Source of the DNA: Ancrocorticia sp047602305
GTDB taxonomy: Bacteria; Actinomycetota; Actinomycetes; Actinomycetales; Actinomycetaceae
Assembly (NCBI GenBank): GCA_047602305.1
Contig: JASGHO010000001.1
Span: 2,232,001 to 2,296,000 of the forward strand
Reading direction: 5' to 3'
Length of the DNA stretch: 64,000 nt
A program made the position numbers and the translations under genes. Below are positions 17,114 to 27,141 of this stretch, piece after piece. The first letter of the stretch is position 1; each line of letters starts with the position of its first letter. Under the pieces are notes generated by a model. That model saw only the letters and a list, made by a program, of their open reading frames with translations, did no database searches and had not been told where the DNA came from.

Positions 17114-17725
17114 CTACTTTCCGAATGCCTCAGCAACAGCGGCGCGCAGGCCATCGACACCCTCAAAGAGGTGTGTCGCAAAGCCTAGCTCGTGGGCAAC
17201 ATTGATGTTGTCCTGGGTGTCGTCGGTGAAGAGAATCTCCCCCGGCTGCAAATCTGCACCAGCGACCGCCCGCAGCCGCCCCAACGCCACCTTGAAGATC
17301 TCGGGATCCGGCTTGGCCAGACCCAGCTCGCAGGAGAACATTGCAGGAGTGAACCACGAGATGAACTCGTGAGTACGAGTGATCTCGGTGCGTTCCTTCG
17401 GCTCGTTGGACAGTAGGGCAAACGGAATGCTGTCGCCCTGCAACTCACGCAGGAAGGCCACCATCTCCTCGTTGATGCCGCCGGTGGCGGCGAGGTCGGC
17501 GGCGAGGGCTTCACGCCAATCAATCTCGATGCCCAGCTCTGCTCCAACGAGCTGCCAGTACTGATCGATGTCCAGGAAGCCGGCGTCGTAGTCGGGGCGG
17601 TAACGAGAGAAGGCAGGGCGCAGTGCTTCGGCAGTGGTGCCGAGCCGCGCCGCGAATTCCTCCCATCCCGAGAGGGGCTTGAGGTTGTAGAACAGGCCGT
17701 ACAGGTCAAAGAGTATGTAGCGCAT
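17114..17725 (-). CDS. HAD superfamily hydrolase with altered first motif
   Basis: Protein of 203 aa, cytosolic, similar in layout to YihX/epoxide hydrolase-N-type HAD proteins. Motif I reads FDLYGLF: the nucleophile Asp7 is present, but the second Asp (general acid/base, position +2) is Tyr. Motif II Ser is in LLSNEP, motif III Lys in LAKPDPEIF, motif IV Asp pair in FTDDTQDN. A helical cap occupies about residues 18-85. Loss of the +2 Asp usually reduces phosphatase activity, so the real reaction is uncertain. The gene lies 18 bases upstream of hrpB on the same strand and may be cotranscribed. Confidence 0.82.
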   Translation of the reverse strand: MRYILFDLYGLFYNLKPLSGWEEFAARLGTTAEALRPAFSRYRPDYDAGFLDIDQYWQLVGAELGIEIDWREALAADLAATGGINEEMVAFLRELQGDSIPFALLSNEPKERTEITRTHEFISWFTPAMFSCELGLAKPDPEIFKVALGRLRAVAGADLQPGEILFTDDTQDNINVAHELGFATHLFEGVDGLRAAVAEAFGK

Positions 17726-17813
17726 CGTCTCCTATTTTATCGGCTGTGGCGCCACAGGACAGCTCGTCCCACGAACCAGCAGTTGAAACAGCCAGCCATG
17801 CGAGCTTCAACTT

Positions 17814-18055
17814 GGTCAGAAGACCCGATGTGTGACATACGTACAGATCGGGCACGCTCACGAAGTTGAAAATTCTCGGGCCCAGCCAAATACGCTGGGC
17901 CCGGCACCAAACGCAACAGGACTGGCGACAACTACGCCAAGGCCAACGCCAAATACAGCAGGTCTGGCCCCAAGTGCGCTGGGCTCAGCGCCGCGGGGAA
18001 GTTGCCCCATTTTTAGCTTCGGAATCAGAACACACCTGTGAAATACGTACAGGCC
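17814..18055. repeat. Two copies of palindromic repeat family H plus hairpin
   Basis: The 350-base gap 17737-18087 holds no gene. It contains GACCCGATGTGTGACATACG then TACAGATCGGG (17821-17852), a GGGCCCAGC/GCTGGGCCC hairpin (17878-17902), and CCTGTGAAATACGTACAGG (18021-18040). The word CTGT-N3-ATACGTACAG recurs in shape at 31551-31568. The outer words TTCAACTT and AAGTTGAA bracket the first copy. Confidence 0.6.
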
Positions 18056-18087
18056 CATGCTGATTTCGAAGCTCAAATCATGGCCAA

Positions 18088-18867
18088 CTACAGCAAATCC
18101 AGGCCCAGCTTCACGATGAGGGCCGTGACCACCACGATAAGCACGATCCGTACGAAACCATTCCCGAGTTTCACTGCGGTTCGCGCACCCAGGTGCCCGC
18201 CGAGCATGTTCGCCACGCCAATAAGAATCGCCACCGGCCACACCACCAGACCCTGCGGGATGAAGAAGGCGAGAGCGCCGAGATTCGTCGCGGTGTTGAT
18301 GATCTTCGCGGACGCACTCGCCTCAAGAAGCGTGAAATGCGCAAACGCCGCAATGCCGAGCACAAGGAAGGAGCCCGTTCCCGGGCCGATGACTCCGTCG
18401 TAGAAGCCCACGAGCGCGCCGAAGGGTAGGCAGCGCATCAGCACCGTGCGCAACCCAAGCTTCTCCCCTGTTCCCGAACCGATTTGCGGCCGAAAGATCG
18501 TGAACAGGAGAACTGCCACGAGAGCCACCAGAATAATCGGCGTGAACACGTTCGTGGGCAGCAGTTTCGCCACGATCGCTCCGCCGTACGAACCGGCGAA
18601 GGCGAGCACCGCCATCGGCAGGGCCACCCGCAGGTCGGGGCGGAGGCGACGGTAGTAGGTGATCGCGCTCGTCACCGTTCCCGAGATGGACCCGATCTTG
18701 CTCGTGGCCACGGCCATCACCGGCGAAAGTCCCGGCACCATGAGCAAGGCGGGAAGCTGAATCAAGCCTCCGCCACCCACAACGGCGTCCACGAAACCGG
18801 CGAGGAACGCCGCACCTGCGAGCAACACCGGGACATACCAGGCGAGGTCGCCCAGATCAAACAACAC
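18088..18867 (-). CDS. TauE/SafE (TSUP) family membrane permease
   Basis: Integral membrane protein of 259 aa with about seven to eight hydrophobic segments and two related halves. The N-terminal signature is GFVDAVVGGGGLIQLP and the matching second-half signature is GFYDGVIGPGTGSFL, characteristic of the 4-toluene sulfonate uptake permease family. Such proteins export or import small organosulfur or carboxylate anions; the substrate is not predictable here. GTG at 18867 starts the frame. The neighbouring genes are an unrelated response regulator upstream and repeats downstream, so it is likely a single-gene unit. Confidence 0.88.
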   Translation of the reverse strand: MLFDLGDLAWYVPVLLAGAAFLAGFVDAVVGGGGLIQLPALLMVPGLSPVMAVATSKIGSISGTVTSAITYYRRLRPDLRVALPMAVLAFAGSYGGAIVAKLLPTNVFTPIILVALVAVLLFTIFRPQIGSGTGEKLGLRTVLMRCLPFGALVGFYDGVIGPGTGSFLVLGIAAFAHFTLLEASASAKIINTATNLGALAFFIPQGLVVWPVAILIGVANMLGGHLGARTAVKLGNGFVRIVLIVVVTALIVKLGLDLL

Positions 18868-19122
18868 TTATCGGCCCTGAGCTTTCGTTGGGTTGATGGA
18901 ATGTGATGAGGCATTGGCGCGGCCTGTCATCGAACTTGCGCTCGTCACGCACCGTATCCACTGCCCTGCACTTCAGTGAGGGAGGACAGGGGTTGCGCCC
19001 TGCGGTAGGGATGCCGTGCAGCAGGGATACCGTTAGGCTCGCTCCGGCATCGACCCCACACGTATCGGCCCCACTACGGGCGCTCCGAGCGTGAGGGCGA
19101 GACAGTACCGTAGGCCCCACAC

Positions 19123-19785
19123 TTATCGGCCCTGCACCTCGGTGAGGTAGGCGAGCACCGCACGCACCCGGCGATTCTCCTCCCCCGGAGCCATGCCGAG
19201 CTTGGAGAATACCGCAGCCACATGCTTGGATACCGCGGCGGCGGAGAGGTAGAGCTTGTCGCAAATCTGCTGGTTGGAGAGCCCTTGAGCCATGAGTTCC
19301 AGCACCTCCACCTCGCGCGGGGTGAGGGCGTCGAGGCGGCTGGGCCGCCCGTGCACCAGGGACGCGGCGACCTCGGGATCCACAACCACCCCTCCCACGG
19401 CGACCACCTGAAGTGAGCGGATGAAGTCCGCGACCCGCGCCACCCGGTCCTTGAGTAGATAGCCGAGCCCGCCCACACCCTCAGTAGGCGCCGATGGCTC
19501 AAACAACTGCGTGGCGTAAGCCGGGGCAACGTACTGCGACAGCACCATGATGCCGGTCTCCGGCTGGCTCTCGCGTAGTGCGACGGCGGCGCGCAGCCCA
19601 TCGTCGGTCATGGAGGGCGGCATACGGACATCGGTGATGATGACGTCCGCGCGCTGCGCTCCCGCCATGGTCAGGAGTTCCGGGGCATTGGAGGCCTGCG
19701 CCAGGATCTCATGCCCCTGACGCTCCAACAATCCCACTAAACCCTCTCGGAACAGCGCGGAATCATCCGCGACAATCAGCTTCAC
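19123..19785 (-). CDS. NarL-family response regulator (TCS-1)
   Basis: DNA-binding regulator of 220 aa. Receiver residues 1-120: acidic pair DD at 7-8, phosphoacceptor Asp in VIITDVRMP near 53, conserved Lys in GYLLKDRV. The receiver has the longer TDDGLRAA-type loop found in a subgroup of actinobacterial regulators. LuxR-type HTH at about 150-210 (LTPREVEVLELMAQGLSNQQ). The probable partner kinase at 20222-21220 is on the same strand 436 bases upstream, an unusual separation that is filled with palindromic sequence. Divergent ABC genes at 21407 suggest control of export. Confidence 0.9.
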   Translation of the reverse strand: MKLIVADDSALFREGLVGLLERQGHEILAQASNAPELLTMAGAQRADVIITDVRMPPSMTDDGLRAAVALRESQPETGIMVLSQYVAPAYATQLFEPSAPTEGVGGLGYLLKDRVARVADFIRSLQVVAVGGVVVDPEVAASLVHGRPSRLDALTPREVEVLELMAQGLSNQQICDKLYLSAAAVSKHVAAVFSKLGMAPGEENRRVRAVLAYLTEVQGR

Positions 19786-20221
19786 GCTCTCTCCTCAATC
19801 CCAGCATCCACAAAAATCAATCCTCGCATCCCTACATCCACACTATTCACCCGTAACGCCCCCAAACTCGCCTACTTCACAATCCTTCGGGGATATCCCC
19901 GCGTCACCGTCCCTAAATGGGCACCGCAGTCCTAACGACTTGGTGCATGATTAGGGAGTCAAAAAAGAACGCTCCATCATTAGGATCATTCAAAGGTCTG
20001 AGTGGAATGTTTCGCTCAGACCTCATAAACGAAGTGTCTACGTAATCCTTCCTCCACAATTCTTATCGTGCACCAACTCGTAAGTGGGCACCACAGCGAT
20101 ATCCGTGCCGCATACGGCACACGGATCGCTCTCATGCCCATTTAGGTTTCTGGTCCCGCGCAAACCAGCGTAAATCAGTACGAACCCGCGCAAACCCGCA
20201 AAATCCCGCGCAAACCCCGCA
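19786..20221. other. Intergenic stretch with hairpin and degenerate inverted copies
   Basis: The stretch separates kinase and regulator of TCS-1. A hairpin GGTCTGAG/CTCAGACC lies at 19993-20020. The block at about 19912-19958 recurs inverted and degenerate at 20070-20145 (shared TGCACCAA-TCGTAA, GTGCCCATTTAGG). On the minus strand 20038-20150 a short frame reads a CAVCG knuckle and DKNCGG but has no start codon, so it may be a gene fragment. No functional gene is supported. Confidence 0.5.
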
Positions 20222-21220
20222 CTATTCACCAACCACCACCCCGAACTCGCCGCTGCGCAGCAGCAACGGGATGCGCCCGCTGATACTGGTGGGTCCGCCG
20301 GGTGGGCTGAGCACCGTGAACGTCCCGCCGAAGGCCGCCAGACGCTCCCGCATCCCTGCCAACCCGTGGTCCGGATGCACCACGGCTCCGCCCGGCCCAT
20401 TGTCCACAACGGAGAGTAGCAGCGCTTCGTCGGCGGCGAGCAGCACCGAGACCTGCGAACCAGGCGCGTACTTGGCGGCATTCGTCAGCGCCTCGGCCAC
20501 CAGGAAATATCCTGCGGCGATGACGCCTTCGGGGATCGGAGGCAGCGGGTGCGGCACGCGCACGGTCACTTCGAGCGGGCTCTCCGCGGCCAGGTTGCGC
20601 ACCGCCGCCTCCAGCCCCAGATCCGAGAGCACCTTCGGGTGAATCCCGGCAACCGTGTGGCGTAGGGCCCGCAGCGCGGCGTCGGCGTCGTTCTGCGCCT
20701 TGCCCAAAAGCCTCCGCACCTCCCGCATTTTCTCGGGGACCACCTGCCCGTCCACCACCGCCGAGTCAAGCAGCAGGTCCGCCTCCCCCACATCCATCGA
20801 GGCCATGACGAGGTACTGCTGCGCGCCATCGTGCAGGTCACGTTCGATGCGCCGCCGCTCAATCTCAAAAGCCGCCACGATCTCCCGGCGCGACTCCGTC
20901 AGCTCCGCCACCGACGCCGGATCCCGCAGCGCCACATCCTCGGGCACATACAGTCGCCTGATCCGCCGGGCCGTCTTGCGCACGGAACGCAACACCACCA
21001 CGGGCCCATAGAACGCCACGACAGCCAGAACAAGAAGAAAATACGGGTAATTGATGGTGCTATACCAGCCTGCCAACCCCATGAGGAATACAAGCCCAAA
21101 CAACATCCCCACAACAAGCAGCAACAGCAACGGCCGGTAGATGAGCCGAGCGCTCGCCCTCTCCTGGCGTGAAAGATCGCGAGCGCGCGGGGCCTCCGCC
21201 CACCACGTATCATCTCGCAT
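20222..21220 (-). CDS. Sensor histidine kinase, NarL-partner type (TCS-1)
   Basis: Membrane kinase of 332 aa. Two to three hydrophobic segments near residues 30-80 form a small sensor region with almost no extracytoplasmic loop, as in intramembrane-sensing kinases. HisKA_3 phosphoacceptor His is in RRIERDLHDGAQQ; HATPase motifs are EALTNAAKYA (N box) and DNGPGG (G1) with a C-terminal HGLAGMRERL. The start at 21220 has GGGAGG five bases upstream; the longer frame to 21265 lacks support. Its start region faces the ABC exporter at 21407 across an identical-palindrome promoter region. Confidence 0.9.
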   Translation of the reverse strand: MRDDTWWAEAPRARDLSRQERASARLIYRPLLLLLVVGMLFGLVFLMGLAGWYSTINYPYFLLVLAVVAFYGPVVVLRSVRKTARRIRRLYVPEDVALRDPASVAELTESRREIVAAFEIERRRIERDLHDGAQQYLVMASMDVGEADLLLDSAVVDGQVVPEKMREVRRLLGKAQNDADAALRALRHTVAGIHPKVLSDLGLEAAVRNLAAESPLEVTVRVPHPLPPIPEGVIAAGYFLVAEALTNAAKYAPGSQVSVLLAADEALLLSVVDNGPGGAVVHPDHGLAGMRERLAAFGGTFTVLSPPGGPTSISGRIPLLLRSGEFGVVVGE

Positions 21221-21332
21221 GTGCGCCTCCCGCCCGGTCCCCTGTTGTCGCATCAGCGACCCCATCCATCCTAATCCACATGATTCCCGAAACCCTGCCC
21301 GGACACCGAATAGCCGCTCCCGGACGCCGAAT

Positions 21333-21350
21333 GGTAGAGCCAGCTCTACC
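21333..21350. promoter_or_regulatory. Palindromic operator, copy 1
   Basis: GGTAGAGCCAGCTCTACC, perfect 7-bp arms. The same 18 bases occur at 28987-29004; in both places CCCCATGGG begins 17 bases after the end and a similar GGTGAAAT leader precedes the ABC ATPase start. Sits between divergent TCS-1 kinase and ABC genes. Confidence 0.7.
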
Positions 21351-21406
21351 TTTTCTCGATAGGTAACCCCATGGGTTTCCGCCCCGCCAGCAGGTGAAAT
21401 AGTGTC

Positions 21407-22206
<800 letters not shown>

Positions 22207-22210
<4 letters not shown>

Positions 22211-24795
22211 ACGAACTGCTCCGCTCCAACGTCAAATCGCACGCCCGCCGCTACCTGGCCACCGGCCTCGCCGTCGCCATCTCCATGGCTTTCGTGGTGG
22301 TCGCCCTCGCCTTCTCGGCCGGCATGAACGCCTCCCTCACCAAATCGGTGCGGGATCACTACGCGGGTACGGCCGCCGTCGTCGCACTGAACTTCGATGA
22401 GGTCGACGACGACGCCCGTGACCCGCGGCTCCTTTCCGACTACATTCCGGAGCTGGCGGCGCTGCCGGAGGTGGCGGCCGTGGGCCAGGAAGGCTACAAC
22501 TATTGGGAGTTGCGCACGGATAAGGCGCGGATTTCCACCTCGATCAATGCGGTGAATCCGCCGCAGTTCTCCCAGCCCGAGGTGCTCTCCGGGAAGCTGC
22601 CAGCCACCGCCACCGAGCTGGTTCTCAGCGCCTCCCAGGCCCAGGAGCTGGGGGTTGACGCCGGTGACACCCTCGCCGCACGTGACCTGTGGACCGAGGA
22701 TGATGCCCAGCAGTTCACCGTCTCGGGAATCATCGCCGATACCGGCAGCGGCGGCGGCATGTTCTCCACCAATGCCTACGCCACCGCCGAGGCACTCGCC
22801 GCGAACGATCCCTACGGACTGCTGGTGGCCCTGAGTGATAGCGAGCCCAGCGCCGCGGCCCAGCAGGCTCTGGCCGACAAGATTTCCGCACGGTTCGGCG
22901 ACGCCGTCGACGTGCAAACCACCGACTCGCTCATCGCCGAAACGCTGGAACAGATGCAGATGAGTCAGGGAACGATGACCGCCATCATGCTGGTGTTCCC
23001 GGTGATTGCGCTGGTGGTGGCCGCGATCGTCGTCTCCACCACCTTCCAGATCGTGCTGCACCAGCGCCGCCGTGAGCTCGCGCTGCTGCGCACACTCGGC
23101 GCGAGCGCCAAGCAGGTGCGGCGCCTGGTGTTGCAGGAAACGGCCATTGTGGGTGCGGCTGCCTCGCTCGTCGGCGTGCTGACGGGCGTGCTGGCCAGCG
23201 CCATCGGGCTGCTCATCATGGATATCGCGGATTCCTTCGGCGAGGCACTCGCCATGCAAAAGCCGGTGCAACTGGTCCTCGTGTGGCTCGCGGGCGCACT
23301 CATGACGCTGGCCGCGGGTGCTCGCCCGGCGCTCGGCGTTACCCGGATTCCGCCCATCGCGGCGCTCGCGCCCGTGGACCAGAGCGGGGTTGCCGCACGC
23401 CGATCGCATCGGGTGCGGCTCATCGCGGGCCTCATCATCGCGGGTCTGGCCGGGGCCGGGCTCTTCTACGGAATCAAGGCTGCGAGCGATGCTGGCTTCC
23501 TCATCGCGTTCTTCTCCGGGGTGGTGTGCCTCATCGGTGCTCTTCTTGTGGTGTCCGTCGTGTTGCCGCAGCTCACGTACGCACTCGGTAAGCCGGGCCG
23601 CGGCGTCGTCGCCCAGATGGCACGCAGCAACACCCTGCGCAACCCGGACCGCACTGCCTCCACAGGCACCGCCATCGTCATCGGTGTCACCCTCATCGCC
23701 ACCATGGCCGTGGCTGCGGGCTCACTGCGCGAAACGCTGAACGCCGAAGTGGACTCGCGCCGCCCCTTCGATCTCACCGTGACCAGCCGAAACGTTGCCC
23801 TCGCACCCGAGACGCTGGAGCGGGTGGGGGCGGTGGAAGGTGTGGACGCCGTCGTCGCGGTTCATGGAGTTGAAGCCCTCCCGGCCGCTGACGGCTCGCT
23901 CGCCCTGCAAGCCCCGGACTCCTTGACGAAACCGGGCGCAGGGGTAGGGGATCGCGGCGGCGCTGGCGATGGTACCGGCGCCGACCCCAGCACCATGACC
24001 AACCCCGTCACGGTGTACGGGCAGCCGGACCTCAACGCCGTGGCGCACTCGGAGGTCCCGGTTCTCGCGGATGACGCGGTGGAAATGAATGAGGCCACGC
24101 CCGAGATGTGGGGCCTGGCCGTGTCCAACGGCTTCCTGCGAGTGTGTGCCACAACGGGCGAATGCGCGGACCTGAAGGTGACGCTCGTGGACAACATCGA
24201 CTACTCATCGGTCCTCATCTCCGCGAGCACACTGGACAAGCTCGTACCGGACACCGAACTGCGGCAGATCAACCTGCGGTTGAGTGACGTCGAGGAGGCC
24301 ACCAGCGTACAGAACGCCATCACCTCCCTCGCCGACGACCTCGACGTCGGCGGCGCCGCCGCCGAACGCGCCATGTACACCTCGATGATCAACATGGTGC
24401 TGCTGGTCATCGTGGGGCTGCTGGCCGTCTCCGTGCTGGTGGCACTCGTGGGCGTCACGAACACGCTCTCCCTCTCGGTGATCGAACGAACCCGGGAGAA
24501 CGGACTGCTGCGGGCGCTGGGATTGAGCCGCCGCCAGATGCAGCACATGCTCGCCCTGGAAGCAATCTATGTGGCTCTCACCAGCGCAATCGTGGGTGTG
24601 GTGCTGGGAGTGTTCTTCGGCTGGGCCGGAACACTGGCGCTGCCGCTGGATCTCGAACGGACGATCATCGTCATCCCGTGGCTGCAAATCCTCGGCGTGA
24701 TGGCGGTGGCGATCCTCTCCGCGATCGTGGCCTCGTGGCTGCCGGGCCGCCGTGCGGCCCGCACCTCCCCGGTGGAGGCGCTGGCAACGGAGTAG
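22207..24795 (+). CDS. FtsX/MacB-type ABC permease, four-plus-four helix form
   Basis: Permease of 862 aa with two FtsX cores. An N-terminal helix (about 17-37) is followed by an extracytoplasmic MacB-like domain (40-240), three helices (about 255-385), a helix pair (about 400-455), a second outer domain (about 500-700), and three last helices. This is the long form common in actinobacterial export or peptide-resistance systems. ATGA overlap with the ATPase shows coupling. The position between two two-component systems and the shared operator suggest induction by envelope-active compounds, which is an inference. Confidence 0.92.
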
Positions 24796-24810
24796 GGGGC
24801 GCCACCGCTC

Positions 24811-25425
24811 CTACAACCAGCCGCGGCTTTGGGCGGTTCCGGCGGCCTCGGCGCGGTTGGTGGTGCCCGTCTTGCCGATGGCCGACGAGAGATGGTTGCG
24901 TACCGTCCCCGGTGAGAGGTACAGCTCGGCGGCGATGTCCTTGACGGACGTCCCGCCGAGCGAGGCCCGCAGCACGTCCCGCTCCCGCTCAGTCAGCGGG
25001 TTCACACCCGCCACCAGGGCTTCCGTCGCCAGCGCGGGATCCACCACGCGCCCGCCCGCATGCACCGTACGAATCGCTGCAGCCAGCTGCTCGGAGGGCG
25101 CGTCCTTGACCATAAAACCCGAGGCCCCGGCCGCGAGCGCCCGCTGCAGATAGCCGGTACGCCCGAACGTGGTCACGATGAGCACCTTGCACGTGCCCAG
25201 CCGCATGATCTCCTCGGTGGCGGCGAGCCCATCCATGCCCGGCATCTCGATGTCCAACATCGCCACATCCACCGCGTGCTCGCGCACCGCTTCGGCACAC
25301 CCGATTCCGCTCGTCATCTGGGCGACGACGTCGATGTCGTCCTCCAGATTCAGCAGCGCCGCCAGTCCGGCACGGACCAGTTCCTGATCGTCGGCGACCA
25401 ACACACGAATAGCATCTCCACTCAC
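24811..25425 (-). CDS. NarL-family response regulator (TCS-2)
   Basis: Regulator of 204 aa. Receiver: ADDQE near residue 10, phosphoacceptor Asp in VAMLDIEMP near 55, Lys in FMVKDAP. LuxR HTH at about 138-195 (LTERERDVLRASLGGTSVKD). Its start overlaps the kinase stop (ATGA at 25422-25425), so the two are cotranscribed. DesR/LiaR-like in length and layout. Converges on the FtsX permease end with only 15 bases between. Confidence 0.92.
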   Translation of the reverse strand: MSGDAIRVLVADDQELVRAGLAALLNLEDDIDVVAQMTSGIGCAEAVREHAVDVAMLDIEMPGMDGLAATEEIMRLGTCKVLIVTTFGRTGYLQRALAAGASGFMVKDAPSEQLAAAIRTVHAGGRVVDPALATEALVAGVNPLTERERDVLRASLGGTSVKDIAAELYLSPGTVRNHLSSAIGKTGTTNRAEAAGTAQSRGWL

Positions 25426-26741
25426 AGCACAACTTCCATTCTTGTTCCGCGCCTGTCAACCGGCGGCCCGTCAACCGGCGGCCTGTCAACCGGCGGCGCC
25501 CCAATGCTCAACACCCCACCGGCTTCTTCCACTCTCTGACGCAACCCGGTCAGTCCGTTCCCTTCGGGCCTACTGACACCCGCGCCGTCGTCGTCAATCC
25601 GAAGATACCTCTCGCCGATCTCGACCGAGCAACGTGAGGCGCCGGCATGGCGCACCACATTGGTGATTCCCTCGCGCAGGCACCAGGCGAAAAGTTCGCG
25701 GGTCTCGGGGTTGAGGCGGTCGTCGAGCATGTCGAGGGCGCGCCCGCGGGGCAGCTCGGCGGCGATTCCGGCGGCCTCAAGCAGGGTGCGCGTCATCTGA
25801 ACCTGTTCCATCAGATCCGGCTGGCGCAGCTCCACCACGGTGGTCCGGACTTCCGAGAGGGCCGTGCGCGCCGTCGCCAAAATGTTGTCCAGTTGCGCGG
25901 CGGCCGCCTGCGGGTCGCGCTCCACGAGGCGGCGGGCCAGCTGCGCGCTCACCGTGATGGCCGTCAACGAGTGGCCCAGCACGTCATGCACCGTGCGCGC
26001 CAGCTCCTCGCGCTGGCGCGAGAGTGCCAACTGGCGGTCCTTCTCGCGGTCGCGCTCGTCCTTCTCCGACATCAAACGAACAATGACGAGAATGGCCAGC
26101 GTCGAGACAACAGGAATGAGCGTGTAGTAGATCGTAGGGGCCGGAAAAGCCAGAACCCCACCCAGCACAACGGCAACAGCCACCACTACCGCACCCAGCA
26201 CCCCCACCCGCCAGGTGTGCGAGAAGAGCCAGAGTGCCAGCAGGTAGGAGGCCATGCTGATGGCGCTTGAACCTGCCAGGATCGCCACCACCACCATGAA
26301 CAACACCAGGATCACCGTGTAGGCCAGCGTGTTGGCCCAGCGCGGCACGCTAAAAACAATCCGGGGGTGGGTGAGGCCATACATGTACAGCACAACAAAC
26401 GCCGCCACACTCGCCAACCCGAGAGCCTTGAGGGGCCACGACATATCGCCAGAGAAAATGGAGACCACCGGGAATGCCAGAAAGATGAGCCAGAACCCGC
26501 CGTAGAACATCGTCTCGCGCTTGAGTTCCCGCGAGTACACGTCGGGCGGGTTGTAGCCCCGATTCCGGGCGGGCTTCTGGTGGTCGAGACTCATCTGCGG
26601 TAAGTCTGTTCGATTTTCCCGACGACGCCACCTCACCCAGCCCTGCTGCCCACCTTCCCGGCTCGGCCGTGCAGGCGGTGCCTGGCTTGGCCGCGAACTC
26701 GGTGCTTCATCCCGCTGTGAGTCCGGCTTCTGGCTCGTCAT
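25422..26741 (-). CDS. Sensor histidine kinase (TCS-2), DesK/LiaS-like
   Basis: Kinase of about 439 aa. A Pro/Arg-rich cytosolic N-terminus of about 85 residues precedes five to six hydrophobic segments (about 90-215), then a coiled coil. HisKA_3 His lies in ELARTVHDVLGHSLTA; HATPase motifs are CLREGITNVVRHA and DDDGAGV. The C-terminal tail holds three Pro-Pro-Val-Asp repeats coded by a 15-base tandem repeat (25455-25500), which is unusual. ATG at 26741 has GGAG at normal spacing; GTG at 26753 is an alternative. An inverted double palindrome lies 40-100 bases upstream. Confidence 0.9.
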   Translation of the reverse strand: MTSQKPDSQRDEAPSSRPSQAPPARPSREGGQQGWVRWRRRENRTDLPQMSLDHQKPARNRGYNPPDVYSRELKRETMFYGGFWLIFLAFPVVSIFSGDMSWPLKALGLASVAAFVVLYMYGLTHPRIVFSVPRWANTLAYTVILVLFMVVVAILAGSSAISMASYLLALWLFSHTWRVGVLGAVVVAVAVVLGGVLAFPAPTIYYTLIPVVSTLAILVIVRLMSEKDERDREKDRQLALSRQREELARTVHDVLGHSLTAITVSAQLARRLVERDPQAAAAQLDNILATARTALSEVRTTVVELRQPDLMEQVQMTRTLLEAAGIAAELPRGRALDMLDDRLNPETRELFAWCLREGITNVVRHAGASRCSVEIGERYLRIDDDGAGVSRPEGNGLTGLRQRVEEAGGVLSIGAPPVDRPPVDGPPVDRRGTRMEVVL

Positions 26742-26781
26742 CTCTGTCTCCACATCCCGCTCCCGCGCTTCTCATTACCCG

Positions 26782-26839
26782 GTGGCGGCGAGAGCGCTCT
26801 ACCTGTCAATATAACCGGATAGAGCGCTCTCACCGCCAC
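26782..26839. promoter_or_regulatory. Inverted double palindrome upstream of TCS-2
   Basis: Two AGAGCGCTCT palindromes (26791-26800 and 26821-26830), centres 30 bp apart, embedded in a larger inverted repeat: TGGCGGCGAGAGCGCTCTA at 26783-26801 against its near complement at 26820-26838. GCTCTACCT is shared with the 18-bp operators at 21333 and 28987, but half-site spacing differs. A single AGAG-less half (GCGCTCTCACCGCC) recurs at 32613. Confidence 0.55.
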
Positions 26840-26880
26840 ACAGTTTGGCTCAGTGAGTGTTTAACCAGGTCGTGTCTCCC

Positions 26881-27072
26881 TAGATGATTGATTCCCGGGG
26901 ATCTCTCGAAAGGTTGATGCATATATCCGGATATATGTCACCGGCACGCCATATATGGCACGGCGGTAACATATACCCGGACTTTTGCATCGACTAGTGC
27001 GCAAACCTCGATCTCACTCCCCTCCGCAACACCCGAAACCCACAGCACACCGAGCAAGGAATCAATCATCTA
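26881..27072. repeat. Inverted-repeat-bounded palindromic element (192 bp)
   Basis: Perfect 15-bp termini TAGATGATTGATTCC (26881-26895) and GGAATCAATCATCTA (27058-27072). Inside, 26913-26943 and 26963-26993 form an 81-base imperfect palindrome (GATGCATATATCCGGATATA against CCGGGTATATGTTACCG), centred on GCCATATATGGC. No ORF. Resembles a MITE or a large hairpin regulatory element. Confidence 0.65.
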
Positions 27073-27141
27073 GAACCCAATCCACGGGCCAGCCCGCAGG
27101 ACCGACCCACAGGCCAGCCCCACGGGCTCAGCTCGCAATAC

